A stretch of DNA of 64,000 nucleotides from Microbacterium sp. cx-55. Lineage in GTDB: Bacteria > Actinomycetota > Actinomycetes > Actinomycetales > Microbacteriaceae. The notes under the pieces are model-generated. The model was not told the origin of the DNA. It worked only from the letters and a program-made list of their open reading frames with translations, and ran no database searches. The stretch covers positions 372,001-436,000 of the forward strand of contig NZ_CP088261.1 of the NCBI RefSeq assembly GCF_021117345.1. Reading direction: 5' to 3'. This document shows, one piece after another, positions 8,487 through 16,789 of this stretch. The translations under genes and the position numbers were made by a program. Every line of letters starts with the position of its first letter. The stretch's first letter is position 1.

Positions 8487-9398
8487 ATGGCCGAGCACGT
8501 GCTCGCGGTCGACCTGGGCGGAACCAAGGTGGATGCCGCGCTCGTCGCGGACGACGGAACGATCGTCGCCGGTTCGCGGCATCGCGCGCCGACGGGCCCC
8601 GAGGCCTCGGCGGCGGACCTTTCGGACGCGGTGACGGGCGTGGTCGCCCAGGCGGCTGCCGCGCTGGCCGGCGGTGACCGCATCCGGGGACTCGGGATCG
8701 GCAGTGCGGGACCCGTGGATGCGGTCACCGGCACGGTGTCGCCCCTCAACCTGCGGATCGCGCAGTTTCCGCTCGTCGCGGTCGCGGCCGGCGCGCTGGG
8801 CGCGGATGTGCCCGTGCGACTCGGCCTCGACGGTCTCTGCATCGCGCTCGCCGAGGCGCGCTACGGCGCGGCGGCCGACGCGGCCTCCAGCGTCTCGCTC
8901 GTGGTGTCGACCGGCATCGGCGGCGGGATCGTCTGGAACGGGATGCCGCTGGCCGGCGAGCGCGGCAACGCCGGACACCTCGGGCAGGTGCGCGTGACCA
9001 TGGCGACCGAGGGCGGCCCGCGGACGGGCACACTCGAGGACGTCGCCGCCGGACCCGGGTCCGTGCGCTGGGCGAACGCCCAGGGGTGGGTCGGCCGCGC
9101 GGGCGAAGACCTCGCGCGCGACGCGGCGGCGGGGGATGCGGTCGCGCGGGCGGCGATCGTCCGCTCGGCCACCGCCGTCGGGCACGCGCTCGCGGGGGTG
9201 TCGGCGCTGCTCGACATCGATCGTTTCGTGATCGGCGGCGGGTTCTCGCACGCCGCCGACGACTACATCGACCTGGTGCAGTCGACCGCGCGCTCCCTCG
9301 CGATCCTCCCCGCCACGTACGAGATCGACGTGCGCCGGGCCGCCCTCGGCGCCGACGCGCCGCTCGTGGGCGCCGCCTGCCTCATCCCGCTACGCTGA
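8487..9398 (+). CDS. ROK-family sugar kinase, lacking the usual zinc cysteines
   Basis: 303 residues from ATG at 8487, with GAGGA upstream. The phosphate loop VDLGGTKVDAALV is at 8-20, and STGIGGGIVWNG plus GERGNAGHLG follow near 145-170. ROK kinases phosphorylate glucose, ManNAc or similar sugars. The usual CxCGxxGC zinc motif after the GH is replaced by GGPRTGTLEDVAAG, with no cysteine, so this is an atypical member. The C-terminal part (FVIGGGFSHAADDY) is normal. There is no sugar gene next to it, so its substrate cannot be deduced. Confidence 0.85.
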   Translation: MAEHVLAVDLGGTKVDAALVADDGTIVAGSRHRAPTGPEASAADLSDAVTGVVAQAAAALAGGDRIRGLGIGSAGPVDAVTGTVSPLNLRIAQFPLVAVAAGALGADVPVRLGLDGLCIALAEARYGAAADAASSVSLVVSTGIGGGIVWNGMPLAGERGNAGHLGQVRVTMATEGGPRTGTLEDVAAGPGSVRWANAQGWVGRAGEDLARDAAAGDAVARAAIVRSATAVGHALAGVSALLDIDRFVIGGGFSHAADDYIDLVQSTARSLAILPATYEIDVRRAALGADAPLVGAACLIPLR

Positions 9399-9430
9399 CG
9401 CCGAGTGGCACCCGCGCCGCGACCGACGGG

Positions 9431-11068
9431 ATGACGATGGGCACGCACGACCTCGATCCGATCCAGCGACCGACCCTCACCGACAGCCAGTGGGAGCGGC
9501 TGACCCGATTCGGTACGCCCGAACATGTTGCCGCGGGAGAGTACGTCTTCCGCTCCGGCGACCGGAACTACGACCTCATCCTCGTCGAAGACGGCGGACT
9601 GGAGGTCGTTCGGGACTCGCTCTTCTGGATCGAGGAGGCCGTGCTCGCGCACATGGGTCCGCGCTCGTTCGTCGGTGAACTCGGCATCCTGAACGGACAG
9701 GGTGCATTCCTCTCCGCGCGCGCGACGCGTGCCAGTCGGGTGCGGCGGGTGAACCGCGCCGAACTGCACACCCTCATGAGCGAAGACGACGAACTGTGCG
9801 ACCTCGTGCTGCACGCGCTGTGGGCCCGGCGGGAGTCGCTGCGGCGCGGTCCGGCAGCACTGACCCTGAAGTTCGTCGGACCCGCGGCCGACACCGAGCT
9901 GCTCTCGCTGCGGCGCTTCGCCGAGCGGCTCGATCTCGTGCATTCCGCGGTCGAACTCTCCCCGCACGATCTCGACTCGATGGGCGACCACGGGATCACC
10001 GCGGCGGATCTCCCGGTCGCCTTCATCCAGGGCGAGCCGATCCGGCACGCCACTCCCGGTCTCGTCGCCGACCGGCTCGGCCTCAGCTACCAGTCCACCG
10101 TCGACGAGATCGTCGACCTCGTCGTGATCGGCGGCGGTCCAGCGGGTCTGGCGGCATCGATCTACGGGGCCTCCGAAGGACTCAGCACGGTGCTTCTGGA
10201 TGCGGTCGCACCGGGCGGCCAGGCCGCATCCACGTCGCGCATCGAGAACTTCCTCGGCTTCCCGTTCGGGGTCAGCGGCGCCGAGCTGATCGGTCAGGCG
10301 TCGCTGCAGGCGCTGAAGTTCGGCGTGCGCGTGTATGCCCCGTGCGAGGCCGTCGCGCTCGACACGGTCGGCGACGAGCTCGACGTCACGCTCGCGGACG
10401 GGCGCCGCATCCGCACCCGGAGCGCCATCGTCACCTCCGGTGCCGCGTACCGGAGGCTGCAGCTGGAACGGTGGGGCGACTTCGAGCGGTCGGGCATCTA
10501 CTACGCGGCCACGCAGCTCGAACTGCGTCAGGTCACCGGCGCGCCCGTCGTGGTCGTCGGCGGCGCGAACTCCGCCGGGCAGGCCTCGCTCTACCTCGCA
10601 GCCCACGGAAGCCCCGTGCACCTGGTGGTGCGCGGCGACGACCTGGGGAGCCGGATGTCGTCGTACCTCGTCGACCGGATCCGCGAGGATCCGCGCGTGC
10701 AGGTGCACACGGGGTCGCACGTCACCGCTCTCGACGGGGGCGGTTCGCTGGAACGCGTCGTCATCGACAGCGTCGGCGAGGTGGATGCGCGCGGCCTGTT
10801 CTGCTTCATCGGCGCAGAACCGGCGACCTCCTGGGTGTCGGGCCTCGATCGGGACGGCGACGGGTTCCTCCGCACCGGCACCGACGTCGCCGTGCAGTCC
10901 CTCGCCCGATGGCAGACGATGGGTCGTGAGCCGCTGCCGTTCGAGACCTCGGTGCCGCGCATCTTCGCCGCGGGCGACGTGCGACGAGGGTCGATGAAAC
11001 GCGTCGCCGCCGCCGTCGGTGAGGGTTCGAGCGCGGTCGCATCGGTGCATCGCGCGCTCGCCGGCTGA
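9431..11068 (+). CDS. fusion of a cyclic-nucleotide-binding domain with a thioredoxin-reductase-like FAD oxidoreductase
   Basis: 545 residues from ATG at 9431 (9437 also possible). Residues about 15-130 form a cNMP-binding (CRP-like) domain with AGEYVFRSGDRNYDLILVEDG and FVGELGILNGQG. From about 230 onward there is a thioredoxin-reductase fold: VVIGGGPAGLAASIYGAS, PGGQAASTSRIENFLGFP, an NAD(P) site VVVVGGANSAGQASLYLA and the C-terminal FAAGDVRRGSMKRVAAAVGEG. The redox CxxC of true reductases is absent (YAATQ stands where CATC would be), so it cannot reduce thioredoxin in the usual way. It may be a flavin reductase acting on a ferredoxin or other partner. The next gene is a MarR regulator. Confidence 0.85.
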   Translation: MTMGTHDLDPIQRPTLTDSQWERLTRFGTPEHVAAGEYVFRSGDRNYDLILVEDGGLEVVRDSLFWIEEAVLAHMGPRSFVGELGILNGQGAFLSARATRASRVRRVNRAELHTLMSEDDELCDLVLHALWARRESLRRGPAALTLKFVGPAADTELLSLRRFAERLDLVHSAVELSPHDLDSMGDHGITAADLPVAFIQGEPIRHATPGLVADRLGLSYQSTVDEIVDLVVIGGGPAGLAASIYGASEGLSTVLLDAVAPGGQAASTSRIENFLGFPFGVSGAELIGQASLQALKFGVRVYAPCEAVALDTVGDELDVTLADGRRIRTRSAIVTSGAAYRRLQLERWGDFERSGIYYAATQLELRQVTGAPVVVVGGANSAGQASLYLAAHGSPVHLVVRGDDLGSRMSSYLVDRIREDPRVQVHTGSHVTALDGGGSLERVVIDSVGEVDARGLFCFIGAEPATSWVSGLDRDGDGFLRTGTDVAVQSLARWQTMGREPLPFETSVPRIFAAGDVRRGSMKRVAAAVGEGSSAVASVHRALAG

Positions 11069-11131
11069 CGCGGCGGACCGATCTGAGCGGATGCGGGCCG
11101 GAGGGCATCGCGGCGTTGGTACGGTCGAGCT

Positions 11132-11647
11132 GTGGCGGTCGATAACAGCGACGACGAGGTGGACCTGCTCATCGATGCCTGGGCGCAGCGCCTGCCCCAC
11201 GTCGACCTCACCCCGCTCGACGTCATGTCGCGGCTGCGGCGCGCCGCCATCCGTCTCGACCGGCTGCGCTCCGCCGCCTTCGCGACGGCGGGTCTCGCAT
11301 CGTGGGAGTTCGACGTACTCGCGGCGCTCCGCCGCGCCGAACCCCCGCACGAGCTCAGCCCGATGCAGCTGATCGAGCTGACGATGATCGGCAGCGCGGC
11401 GATGACCAATCGGCTCGCGAACCTCACCGAGCGCGGATTGATCCGCCGTGCGCGCAACCCGCGCGACGGGCGCAGCGTGATCATCACCCTGACCGAGGCC
11501 GGCACCGCGAGCGTCGACGCGGCCATGACCGAGCTCGTCGCGCGCGAAGCGGCGGCGCTGGAGGTGCTCGACGCGGGCGAGATCGCGGCGTTGTCCCGGA
11601 TGCTGCGCCCCCTCATGGGCACCGAACGCGGCCCGCGCGCCGACTGA
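11132..11647 (+). CDS. MarR-family transcriptional regulator
   Basis: 171 residues from GTG at 11132. The winged helix is clear: LASWEFDVLAALRRA, MQLIELTMIGSAAMTNRLA (recognition region) and the wing RRARNPRDGRSVIITLTEAG. MarR proteins usually repress neighbouring genes and respond to phenolics or oxidants. It follows the cNMP/FAD fusion gene by 63 bp on the same strand, so it may regulate that gene or share its transcript. The effector is unknown. Confidence 0.88.
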   Translation: MAVDNSDDEVDLLIDAWAQRLPHVDLTPLDVMSRLRRAAIRLDRLRSAAFATAGLASWEFDVLAALRRAEPPHELSPMQLIELTMIGSAAMTNRLANLTERGLIRRARNPRDGRSVIITLTEAGTASVDAAMTELVAREAAALEVLDAGEIAALSRMLRPLMGTERGPRAD

Positions 11648-11760
11648 CCGCGCTGGGGCTGGGCGGCCTGCGGCTGGGCGGCATCCGCATCCGCATTCGG
11701 CATCCGCGTCCGCATTCGGCATCGGCATCCGTCCGGGGACCTGCACGCGACGGAATCTGC

Positions 11761-11836
11761 CGGAGCGAGGAGATCTGCTGGAGCAAGGGCGGATGCAGGG
11801 GTTTCGGTCCTCGCTTGAGCAGATCTCCTCGCTTCG
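11761..11836. repeat. 76-bp palindromic element, copy 1 of 3
   Basis: Left arm 11761-11788, loop 11789-11808, right arm 11809-11836. The 28-nt arms pair with four mismatches; the core AGCGAGGAGATCTGCT is perfectly inverted. The 20-nt loop GCGGATGCAGGGGTTTCGGT is almost the same in copy 3 and related in copy 2. Confidence 0.85.
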
Positions 11837-11965
11837 GGCCGCGCCCGCGAGTGCGCAGGCGGTGATGTGGGGGGACCTGCAGCCTGACTGAATCTGCACC
11901 CGACGCGACTTGCTGGCCCGAGGGAATCCGCATCCCGCACGCTCTGTCCGCTCCACAAAATCTGC

Positions 11966-12041
11966 CGGAGCGAGGAGATCTGCCGAGGCGAGGGCGAATG
12001 TGGAGGTTTTGGTCCTCGCTTGCACAGATCTCCTCGCTTGG
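11966..12041. repeat. 76-bp palindromic element, copy 2 of 3
   Basis: Left arm 11966-11993, 20-nt loop 11994-12013, right arm 12014-12041, the same geometry as copy 1. The arms share the inverted AGCGAGGAGATCTG and GCGAGG blocks, with more mismatches between them. It lies 205 bp from copy 1; GGGCCGCGCCCGCGAGTGCG follows both copies. Confidence 0.8.
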
Positions 12042-12167
12042 GGCCGCGCCCGCGAGTGCGCGGGGCGTTCCGGCGGGACTGCACCCCGGCGGAACCTGCA
12101 TCCGGCGCGCTCTGCCTGCTTGGTCGAATCTGCATCCGGCGCGACCTGCTGGCCCGACGGAATCTGC

Positions 12168-12243
12168 CGGAGCGAGGGAATCTGCCGGAGCGAGGGCGGA
12201 TGCGGGGGTTTCGGTCCTCGCTTGAGCAGATCTCCTCGCTTCG
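12168..12243. repeat. 76-bp palindromic element, copy 3 of 3
   Basis: Left arm 12168-12195, 20-nt loop 12196-12215, right arm 12216-12243. The left side, with the bases just before it, is an exact direct repeat of the 18-mer GGAATCTGCCGGAGCGAG, so it looks like a local duplication within the arm. The right arm is identical to that of copy 1. Confidence 0.82.
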
Positions 12244-12403
12244 GGCCGGGCATGCCGCACGAGCCCGCACCCCGACCCAAGCCCCCCGGAGCCCCCGAGC
12301 ACGAGCCCACCCCGGACCCGAGCCCGGGCACGAGCCCCCGGCCCCCGGCCCCCGGCCCCCGAGCCCCCCGAGCCCGCACCCCCCCAACCCCACCCCGAGC
12401 GGG

Positions 12404-13105
12404 TCAGCCGCGCTCGGACAGCAGGTCGTCGCGGAGGTACCGGGCGTAGCCGCCGGGCGTGCGACCGGTCTGGCGGCCGCTCGTGCGCACCCAGGCGTCG
12501 TCGCTCAGCGCGACTGTCGCGCCTCGCTTCCGCGCGGCCGCGACCAGCTCGACGTCCTCGTGCTCGGCCAGTGGCGGGAATCCGCCGGCGGCGGCGAGCA
12601 CGTCGGCCCGGAGTCCGAGGTTGGCCCCGTGTACCGCGTCGTTCGCCGCGCCCGGTGTGTACCGGCGCCACCACGCCTGCGTGCGCATCGCGTCGAGGTC
12701 GCGGAAATCCGGGCGGACGGTGCCGATGATCACGTCGGCACCGGCGTCGGCGAGCTCGATCTGGTGCACGAGCCAGTGCGGCGGAACCGCGGAGTCCGCA
12801 TCCGTGTGCGCGGTCCAGAATTCCGCCGCGTCGACGTCGGCGAACGCACGGCGGGCGGCCTCCCATCCCGCCGTGCGGGCGCGCCCCACGTTCCGTGCCG
12901 TGACGGTGACGATTTCCGCTCCCGCCTCCGCGGCGATCGCGGCGCTGCGATCGGTGCAGCTGTCGAGCACCGCCCAGACGCTGCACGCGATCTCCGGCCG
13001 CTCCGCGCGCAGCTGCACGACGGCAGCCGAGACCGACGCCAGGCACGCGCCGAGCAGCGACTCCTCGTCGTGCACCGGCACGATCACGGCGACGGCGCGG
13101 ATCAC
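12404..13105 (-). CDS. family 2 glycosyltransferase
   Basis: 233 residues from GTG at 13105, which overlaps the stop of the upstream gene as GTGA. The N-terminal VAVIVPVHDEESLLGACLAS and the DxD-type HTDADSAVPPHW near 90-101 are GT2 (GT-A fold) hallmarks; EHEDVELVAAARKRG matches the ED acceptor motif. No membrane helices are seen, so it is likely cytosolic. It is the last gene of an operon with the deacetylase/methyltransferase fusion and the acyl-CoA-dehydrogenase-like gene. The product of the pathway is unknown. Confidence 0.88.
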   Translation of the reverse strand: MIRAVAVIVPVHDEESLLGACLASVSAAVVQLRAERPEIACSVWAVLDSCTDRSAAIAAEAGAEIVTVTARNVGRARTAGWEAARRAFADVDAAEFWTAHTDADSAVPPHWLVHQIELADAGADVIIGTVRPDFRDLDAMRTQAWWRRYTPGAANDAVHGANLGLRADVLAAAGGFPPLAEHEDVELVAAARKRGATVALSDDAWVRTSGRQTGRTPGGYARYLRDDLLSERG

Positions 13106-14457
13106 GCGAGTCCCTCCGCGGCCGCGACCGACGGCACGTCCGGCCGCACGAGCACGTCGAGCAGGAAGTCTTCCTCGACGTGGCGGACGAGCGAGCGCCA
13201 CCCGCGCCGGGCGGCGAGAGCCGCGTGCACGTCGTCGCCGTTCTGAGCGGCGTCGTCGATCGGCCGCCGCCAGTGGCAGAAGACGAGCACGGCGTCATCC
13301 GTCGCGCTGTCGTCGATGCGGTCGAGCGCCCGCGCGAGTCGCTCCGGCGACCAGTAGTACGCCAGCTCCGACACGACGATCAGGTCGTAGCTGCCGGTCG
13401 GCCATTCCTCGGGAAGCGGATGCAGCGCGTAGCGCACGCCCTCGGGCACACCCCGGGCGCGGGCGCGGGCGAGCGCTGTCTCGGAGGCATCGACCGCGAC
13501 GACGGATGCGGCGCGCTCCGCGAGCGCACGGGTCGTCGCCCCGGACGCGCACCCGAGTTCCAGCGCGCGCGAGAATCGCTCCCGCGGCAGGGACGCGAGC
13601 AGCAGCGCGCGCTTCCGCCGCTCGTACCAGCGCGTGTCGAGTCCCCACGGGTCGTCGTGGCGGGAGTGGAACTCCTCGAAATCGGCGACCGTCCGTTCGG
13701 GCCGGGCGGTGGCCGTATCCGGAACGAGGAACACCTCCGTGTCGCGGGCGAAGTGCGCGAGGGTGTTCGCGTGCAGCATCGCTCCGTCATCCGGATGCGC
13801 CGGGTCGCGGTCGAGCTGGCTGCGGTACGCGGCGATCGCCCGCCGCTTGCGCGCGATCTCGGCGTCGCTCAGCGGAAGCCGCCGCCACGTCGCCGTGTCG
13901 ATCCCCTCGGGCGTCGCCCACAGCCACATCCAGATCGGGTAGCCGGCGACCCGCACGCCCGAGCCGCGCAGGGCGAGGGCGATCTCGCCGAGCACCCGAT
14001 GGTCGCGGTGGCCGTCGCCCCACCAGGGCGTCACCATGAGCGTGCGCTCGGCCGCCCCGAGGCGGATGATCGCGGAGACGGCGTCGGTCACGGCCGGCCT
14101 CGCCTCGCGGATCCCGCCGTCGGGCACGCCGAGCAGGTGCAGGGCGATGCTCGGCGAGAGCTCGCCGAGCGCCGCGAGCAGCTCCGCCCGGCGCCGGGTC
14201 GCGAGGCTCGCCGGATCGGGGTCGTCCGGATGCGAGCCCTCGCCGTCGGTGACGACGACCACGGTCACCGCGATGCCGGATGCGGCGGCGCGCGCGATGA
14301 GCCCGCCGGCGCCCAGGGTCTCGTCGTCGGGGTGGGCGGCGAGCACGACCAGGCGCTCGATGTCGAGGTCGAGGAGGGGCGTGGCGGCCCAGGGTGCGGC
14401 CTCGCGCCACAGCGATTCCGCCGTCCCCTCATCGCGGTGGTCGAAGGGGACGCTCAT
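13102..14457 (-). CDS. fusion of a PIG-L-type deacetylase and a SAM-dependent methyltransferase
   Basis: 451 residues. Residues about 33-240 are PIG-L/LmbE: the zinc motif LAAHPDDETLGAGG (H42, D45) and the third ligand region WWGDGHRDHR. Residues about 280-440 are a class I methyltransferase: ALELGCASGATTRAL binds SAM, VVAVDASETALARA is motif II, and YDLIVVSELAYYW is motif post-I. PIG-L enzymes remove acetyl from N-acetylglucosamine-type sugars; the second half would methylate a related product. Its start overlaps the dehydrogenase-like gene by ATGA and its end overlaps the GT2 gene by GTGA, so the three are tightly co-translated. Confidence 0.88.
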   Translation of the reverse strand: MSVPFDHRDEGTAESLWREAAPWAATPLLDLDIERLVVLAAHPDDETLGAGGLIARAAASGIAVTVVVVTDGEGSHPDDPDPASLATRRRAELLAALGELSPSIALHLLGVPDGGIREARPAVTDAVSAIIRLGAAERTLMVTPWWGDGHRDHRVLGEIALALRGSGVRVAGYPIWMWLWATPEGIDTATWRRLPLSDAEIARKRRAIAAYRSQLDRDPAHPDDGAMLHANTLAHFARDTEVFLVPDTATARPERTVADFEEFHSRHDDPWGLDTRWYERRKRALLLASLPRERFSRALELGCASGATTRALAERAASVVAVDASETALARARARGVPEGVRYALHPLPEEWPTGSYDLIVVSELAYYWSPERLARALDRIDDSATDDAVLVFCHWRRPIDDAAQNGDDVHAALAARRGWRSLVRHVEEDFLLDVLVRPDVPSVAAAEGLA

Positions 14458-15509
14458 GCCGAGGCTCCGACGGCGAGGCGTCCGAGCCTCGCGAGATCGC
14501 GGTCGGCGTGGTCCTGGCGGAGGTACAGCTCGAGGTCGGCCACGCGTCGCGCGTGCGACTCATCGACTGCGACGGGTCCGGGCCCGAGCGCGCGCGACTC
14601 GAGGTCGAGGATCTCGCGCGCGCTCGCCGCGACGACCGCCCGCACGCGCGACGCGAGGAGCTTCGCCGCCTCGCCGGTGGCACGCCCATCGTCGACCGCG
14701 CGGGCCGCGGTGTCGAGGACGACGGATGCGGACCAGCTCGCTGCATCCGCCCGCCCGGCGAAGACGGCGGCCAGCTGGTCGGCGCCGTCGCGCGAAGCGG
14801 CCGCGGTGAGGGCGTCGACGAGCGGCAGAGCGCTGCCCCACCACACGGCGGCGACTCCCATGCCGCCCTCCGCGAAGCCGGATCGGCGGAGATACCAGCC
14901 CGGACCGCCGACGGGCACGGCGGCTGCCGCGTCGAGGTCGATGGGCGCGCTGACGACCTGACGAAGGCCCCGCGCGTGCCACGGACCGGGGAGCGCCGTC
15001 ACGCCCGGGCCGCGCAGGTCGATCGCGAACAGCCCGCGCTCGTCGCCCCGCCACGCGGTGACGAGCGCCCGGTCCAGGTGGGCGGCGAGCGAGCACCACG
15101 GCTTCCGCCCGGTCAGCGTCCAGCGGCCGTCCGGCTGCTGCTCGGCCTGCACCGGACGATCGCCGCCCTCCGCCGCGAAGACACCCCAGGTGCCGTCGGT
15201 GTCGAGGGGCTCAGCGAGCACGCCGTCCCGGTCGGCCTCGGCGATGATGGCGAGCGCATCGAGGTGCGGCTCCAGCATCCGCGCCGCGCCGACATCGAGT
15301 CGCGCCGTCTCCGCCAGAAGGCGCCAGCGCGCTCGAGTGTCGTCGCCCGGCAGCGGAGCGACCTCCGCCACGGTGCGCACCCAGTCGAGGGTCGGGGCGA
15401 TGAGCGTCCCGACGTCGGGACCGGCGCCCTCGATCAGCCGGGCGAGCGGGGGAGCGAGGGCGGGCAGAGTGCTCGGCTGATCCTCGGATGCGGGCCACGA
15501 CGTCACCAT
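14454..15509 (-). CDS. acyl-CoA-dehydrogenase-like flavoprotein
   Basis: 351 residues from ATG at 15509, shorter than typical acyl-CoA dehydrogenases (about 380). The middle section has the beta-domain look (GTWGVFAAEGGD, WTLTGRKPWCSLAAHLDRALV) and the C-terminal helical region RAVVAASAREILDLESRALG. I could not place the catalytic Glu. It heads the operon with the PIG-L/methyltransferase fusion and the GT2 and is divergent from the lacI gene. It may oxidise an acyl group on a carrier or CoA, but this is inferred from family only. Confidence 0.75.
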   Translation of the reverse strand: MVTSWPASEDQPSTLPALAPPLARLIEGAGPDVGTLIAPTLDWVRTVAEVAPLPGDDTRARWRLLAETARLDVGAARMLEPHLDALAIIAEADRDGVLAEPLDTDGTWGVFAAEGGDRPVQAEQQPDGRWTLTGRKPWCSLAAHLDRALVTAWRGDERGLFAIDLRGPGVTALPGPWHARGLRQVVSAPIDLDAAAAVPVGGPGWYLRRSGFAEGGMGVAAVWWGSALPLVDALTAAASRDGADQLAAVFAGRADAASWSASVVLDTAARAVDDGRATGEAAKLLASRVRAVVAASAREILDLESRALGPGPVAVDESHARRVADLELYLRQDHADRDLARLGRLAVGASA

Positions 15510-15605
15510 CCTTCGACGCTAGGTCGTCGTTCGCGCACCCACCCGGGTCTTGACAGCACGGATGCGTCGCCGCCGTCGCTGCCGCGCTGACGCTAGCGTG
15601 AAGTC

Positions 15606-16676
15606 GTGCATGAACTGAGCCCCGACGATGCTGAACCGGCGGAGTCCGCGCCCGCCGATCGACGCACCGGGTCGGTGCCGACGATCCACGATGTGGCTGC
15701 TGCCGCCGGGGTGTCGAAGTCGGTCGTGTCGCGCGCGCTTTCGGGCGCTCCCGGCGTCGCCGCCCGCACCGTCACCCGCGTGCAGCAGGCGGCCGCAGAG
15801 CTCGGTTACGTGGCGAACGCCAATGCGCGGGGCATGTCAGCGCACCGCACCCACACGTTCGGGGTGTTCGTCCGGGATGCCTCGACGCCGTTCTACGGAC
15901 ATCTCCTGACGGCGTTCCAGGAGCAGGCCTCGGCCCGCGGCTACCGCGCGGTCACGGCGACGGGCGCCGGTTCCTTTCCGATCGCGGAGGAACGTCGTGC
16001 GTTGGAGACCCTCGTCGCCTTGCGTGTCGAGGGGCTGATCGTCTGCAGCGGGGCGCTCCCCGTCGCAGACATCATCCCGTTCGCGCGGCGCATCCCGACC
16101 GTCGTGGCAGGGCGCCCGGAGCAGGCCCCGGCGGTCAGCAGCGTGTACTGCGACGAGGTCGGTGGAGGTCACGGGATGGCCGACCACGTCGCCAGCCTCG
16201 GCCATCGCCGAGTCGCCGTCATGACGTTCACGCCCCAGTCATCGATCACGCAGGCGCAGCGGACGCGGGCGATGGTCGCGCGTCTTCGTGAGCACGGCGT
16301 CGACGTGGTCACCTTTCGCGGTGACGACGCGGGACCCGGTTTCGCGGGGGCGGATGCGATCACCGACGCCGTCCTCGACGCGGGCGGCGTTACCGCGTTC
16401 ATGACGCCGAGCGATGCCTGGGCTGTCGCGGTGCTGGAGGCGCTGCAGCGACGCGGGGTCCGGGTGCCGGACGAGCTTTCGGTGACCGGGTACGACGGCG
16501 TCACCCCGTTCATGACATCGCTGCTCGGCATCACCTCGTGGCGGCAGCCGCTGCGTCTGATCGGTCGACTGTCGGTGGACGATGTGGTCGACCAGATCGA
16601 GGATCGCTTCGCCGGTGCGGCACATCGCGCCATCGACGGCGAGCTCATCGTCGGCCGCACGGCGGCGGCACTCTGA
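15606..16676 (+). CDS. LacI-family transcriptional regulator
   Basis: 356 residues from GTG at 15606. The N-terminal helix-turn-helix reads TIHDVAAAAGVSKSVVSRAL, after a polar 25-residue lead. The periplasmic-binding-type effector domain follows (FGVFVRDASTPFYGHLLTAF, VEGLIVCSGAL, GHRRVAVMTF, SVTGYDG). Two near-identical palindromes with the core AGGGAACGTTCCCT, upstream of the 2H phosphoesterase (16742-16763) and of the ABC operon (18432-18445), are the obvious operators. The protein probably represses both until a sugar or sugar-phosphate ligand binds. Confidence 0.9.
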   Translation: MHELSPDDAEPAESAPADRRTGSVPTIHDVAAAAGVSKSVVSRALSGAPGVAARTVTRVQQAAAELGYVANANARGMSAHRTHTFGVFVRDASTPFYGHLLTAFQEQASARGYRAVTATGAGSFPIAEERRALETLVALRVEGLIVCSGALPVADIIPFARRIPTVVAGRPEQAPAVSSVYCDEVGGGHGMADHVASLGHRRVAVMTFTPQSSITQAQRTRAMVARLREHGVDVVTFRGDDAGPGFAGADAITDAVLDAGGVTAFMTPSDAWAVAVLEALQRRGVRVPDELSVTGYDGVTPFMTSLLGITSWRQPLRLIGRLSVDDVVDQIEDRFAGAAHRAIDGELIVGRTAAAL

Positions 16677-16741
16677 CTCGGTCACCGCCCGTTCATCCGC
16701 TGGATTCCTTCGCGTCGCACGCGCTAAGCGGACCGGAATGA

Positions 16742-16763
16742 GAATAGGGAACGTTCCCTATTC
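16742..16763. promoter_or_regulatory. LacI-type operator, 22-nt perfect palindrome
   Basis: The perfect palindrome has left half GAATAGGGAAC and right half GTTCCCTATTC, centred on a CG step as LacI-family sites usually are. It lies 26 nt before the GTG start of the 2H phosphoesterase gene and 66 bp after the lacI stop. The core recurs at 18432-18445. Confidence 0.8.
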
Positions 16764-16789
16764 CGTCCCGACATCGAAAGCGTGACCGC

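Larger units (their letters stand above)
11648..12403. other. 756-bp non-coding region with a palindrome array and a C-rich tail
   Basis: Between convergent marR and GT2 genes. It contains three 76-bp palindromes (listed separately) about 205 and 202 bp apart. The spacers also share words such as CGCGACYTGCTGGCCCGA (near 11904 and 12141). From about 12285 to 12400 there is a low-complexity tract rich in CCCG and GAGCCC. Open frames crossing it on the minus strand are long only because the DNA is GC-rich and repetitive; no ribosome site, domain or normal composition supports them. Confidence 0.8.

Noticed and set aside
11753-12248. CRISPR array
   Set aside because: Repeats are long palindromes about 200 bp apart with related spacers, only three copies, and no cas genes nearby.
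9263-12379. Very long open frames on the minus strand across the FAD fusion gene and the palindrome array
   Set aside because: The plus strand carries convincing genes with family motifs. The minus-strand product is Arg/Pro-rich, has no domain or ribosome site, and is a GC-rich shadow.
12285-12400. Coding potential of the C-rich tract
   Set aside because: It is low-complexity DNA without a start site or plausible protein.
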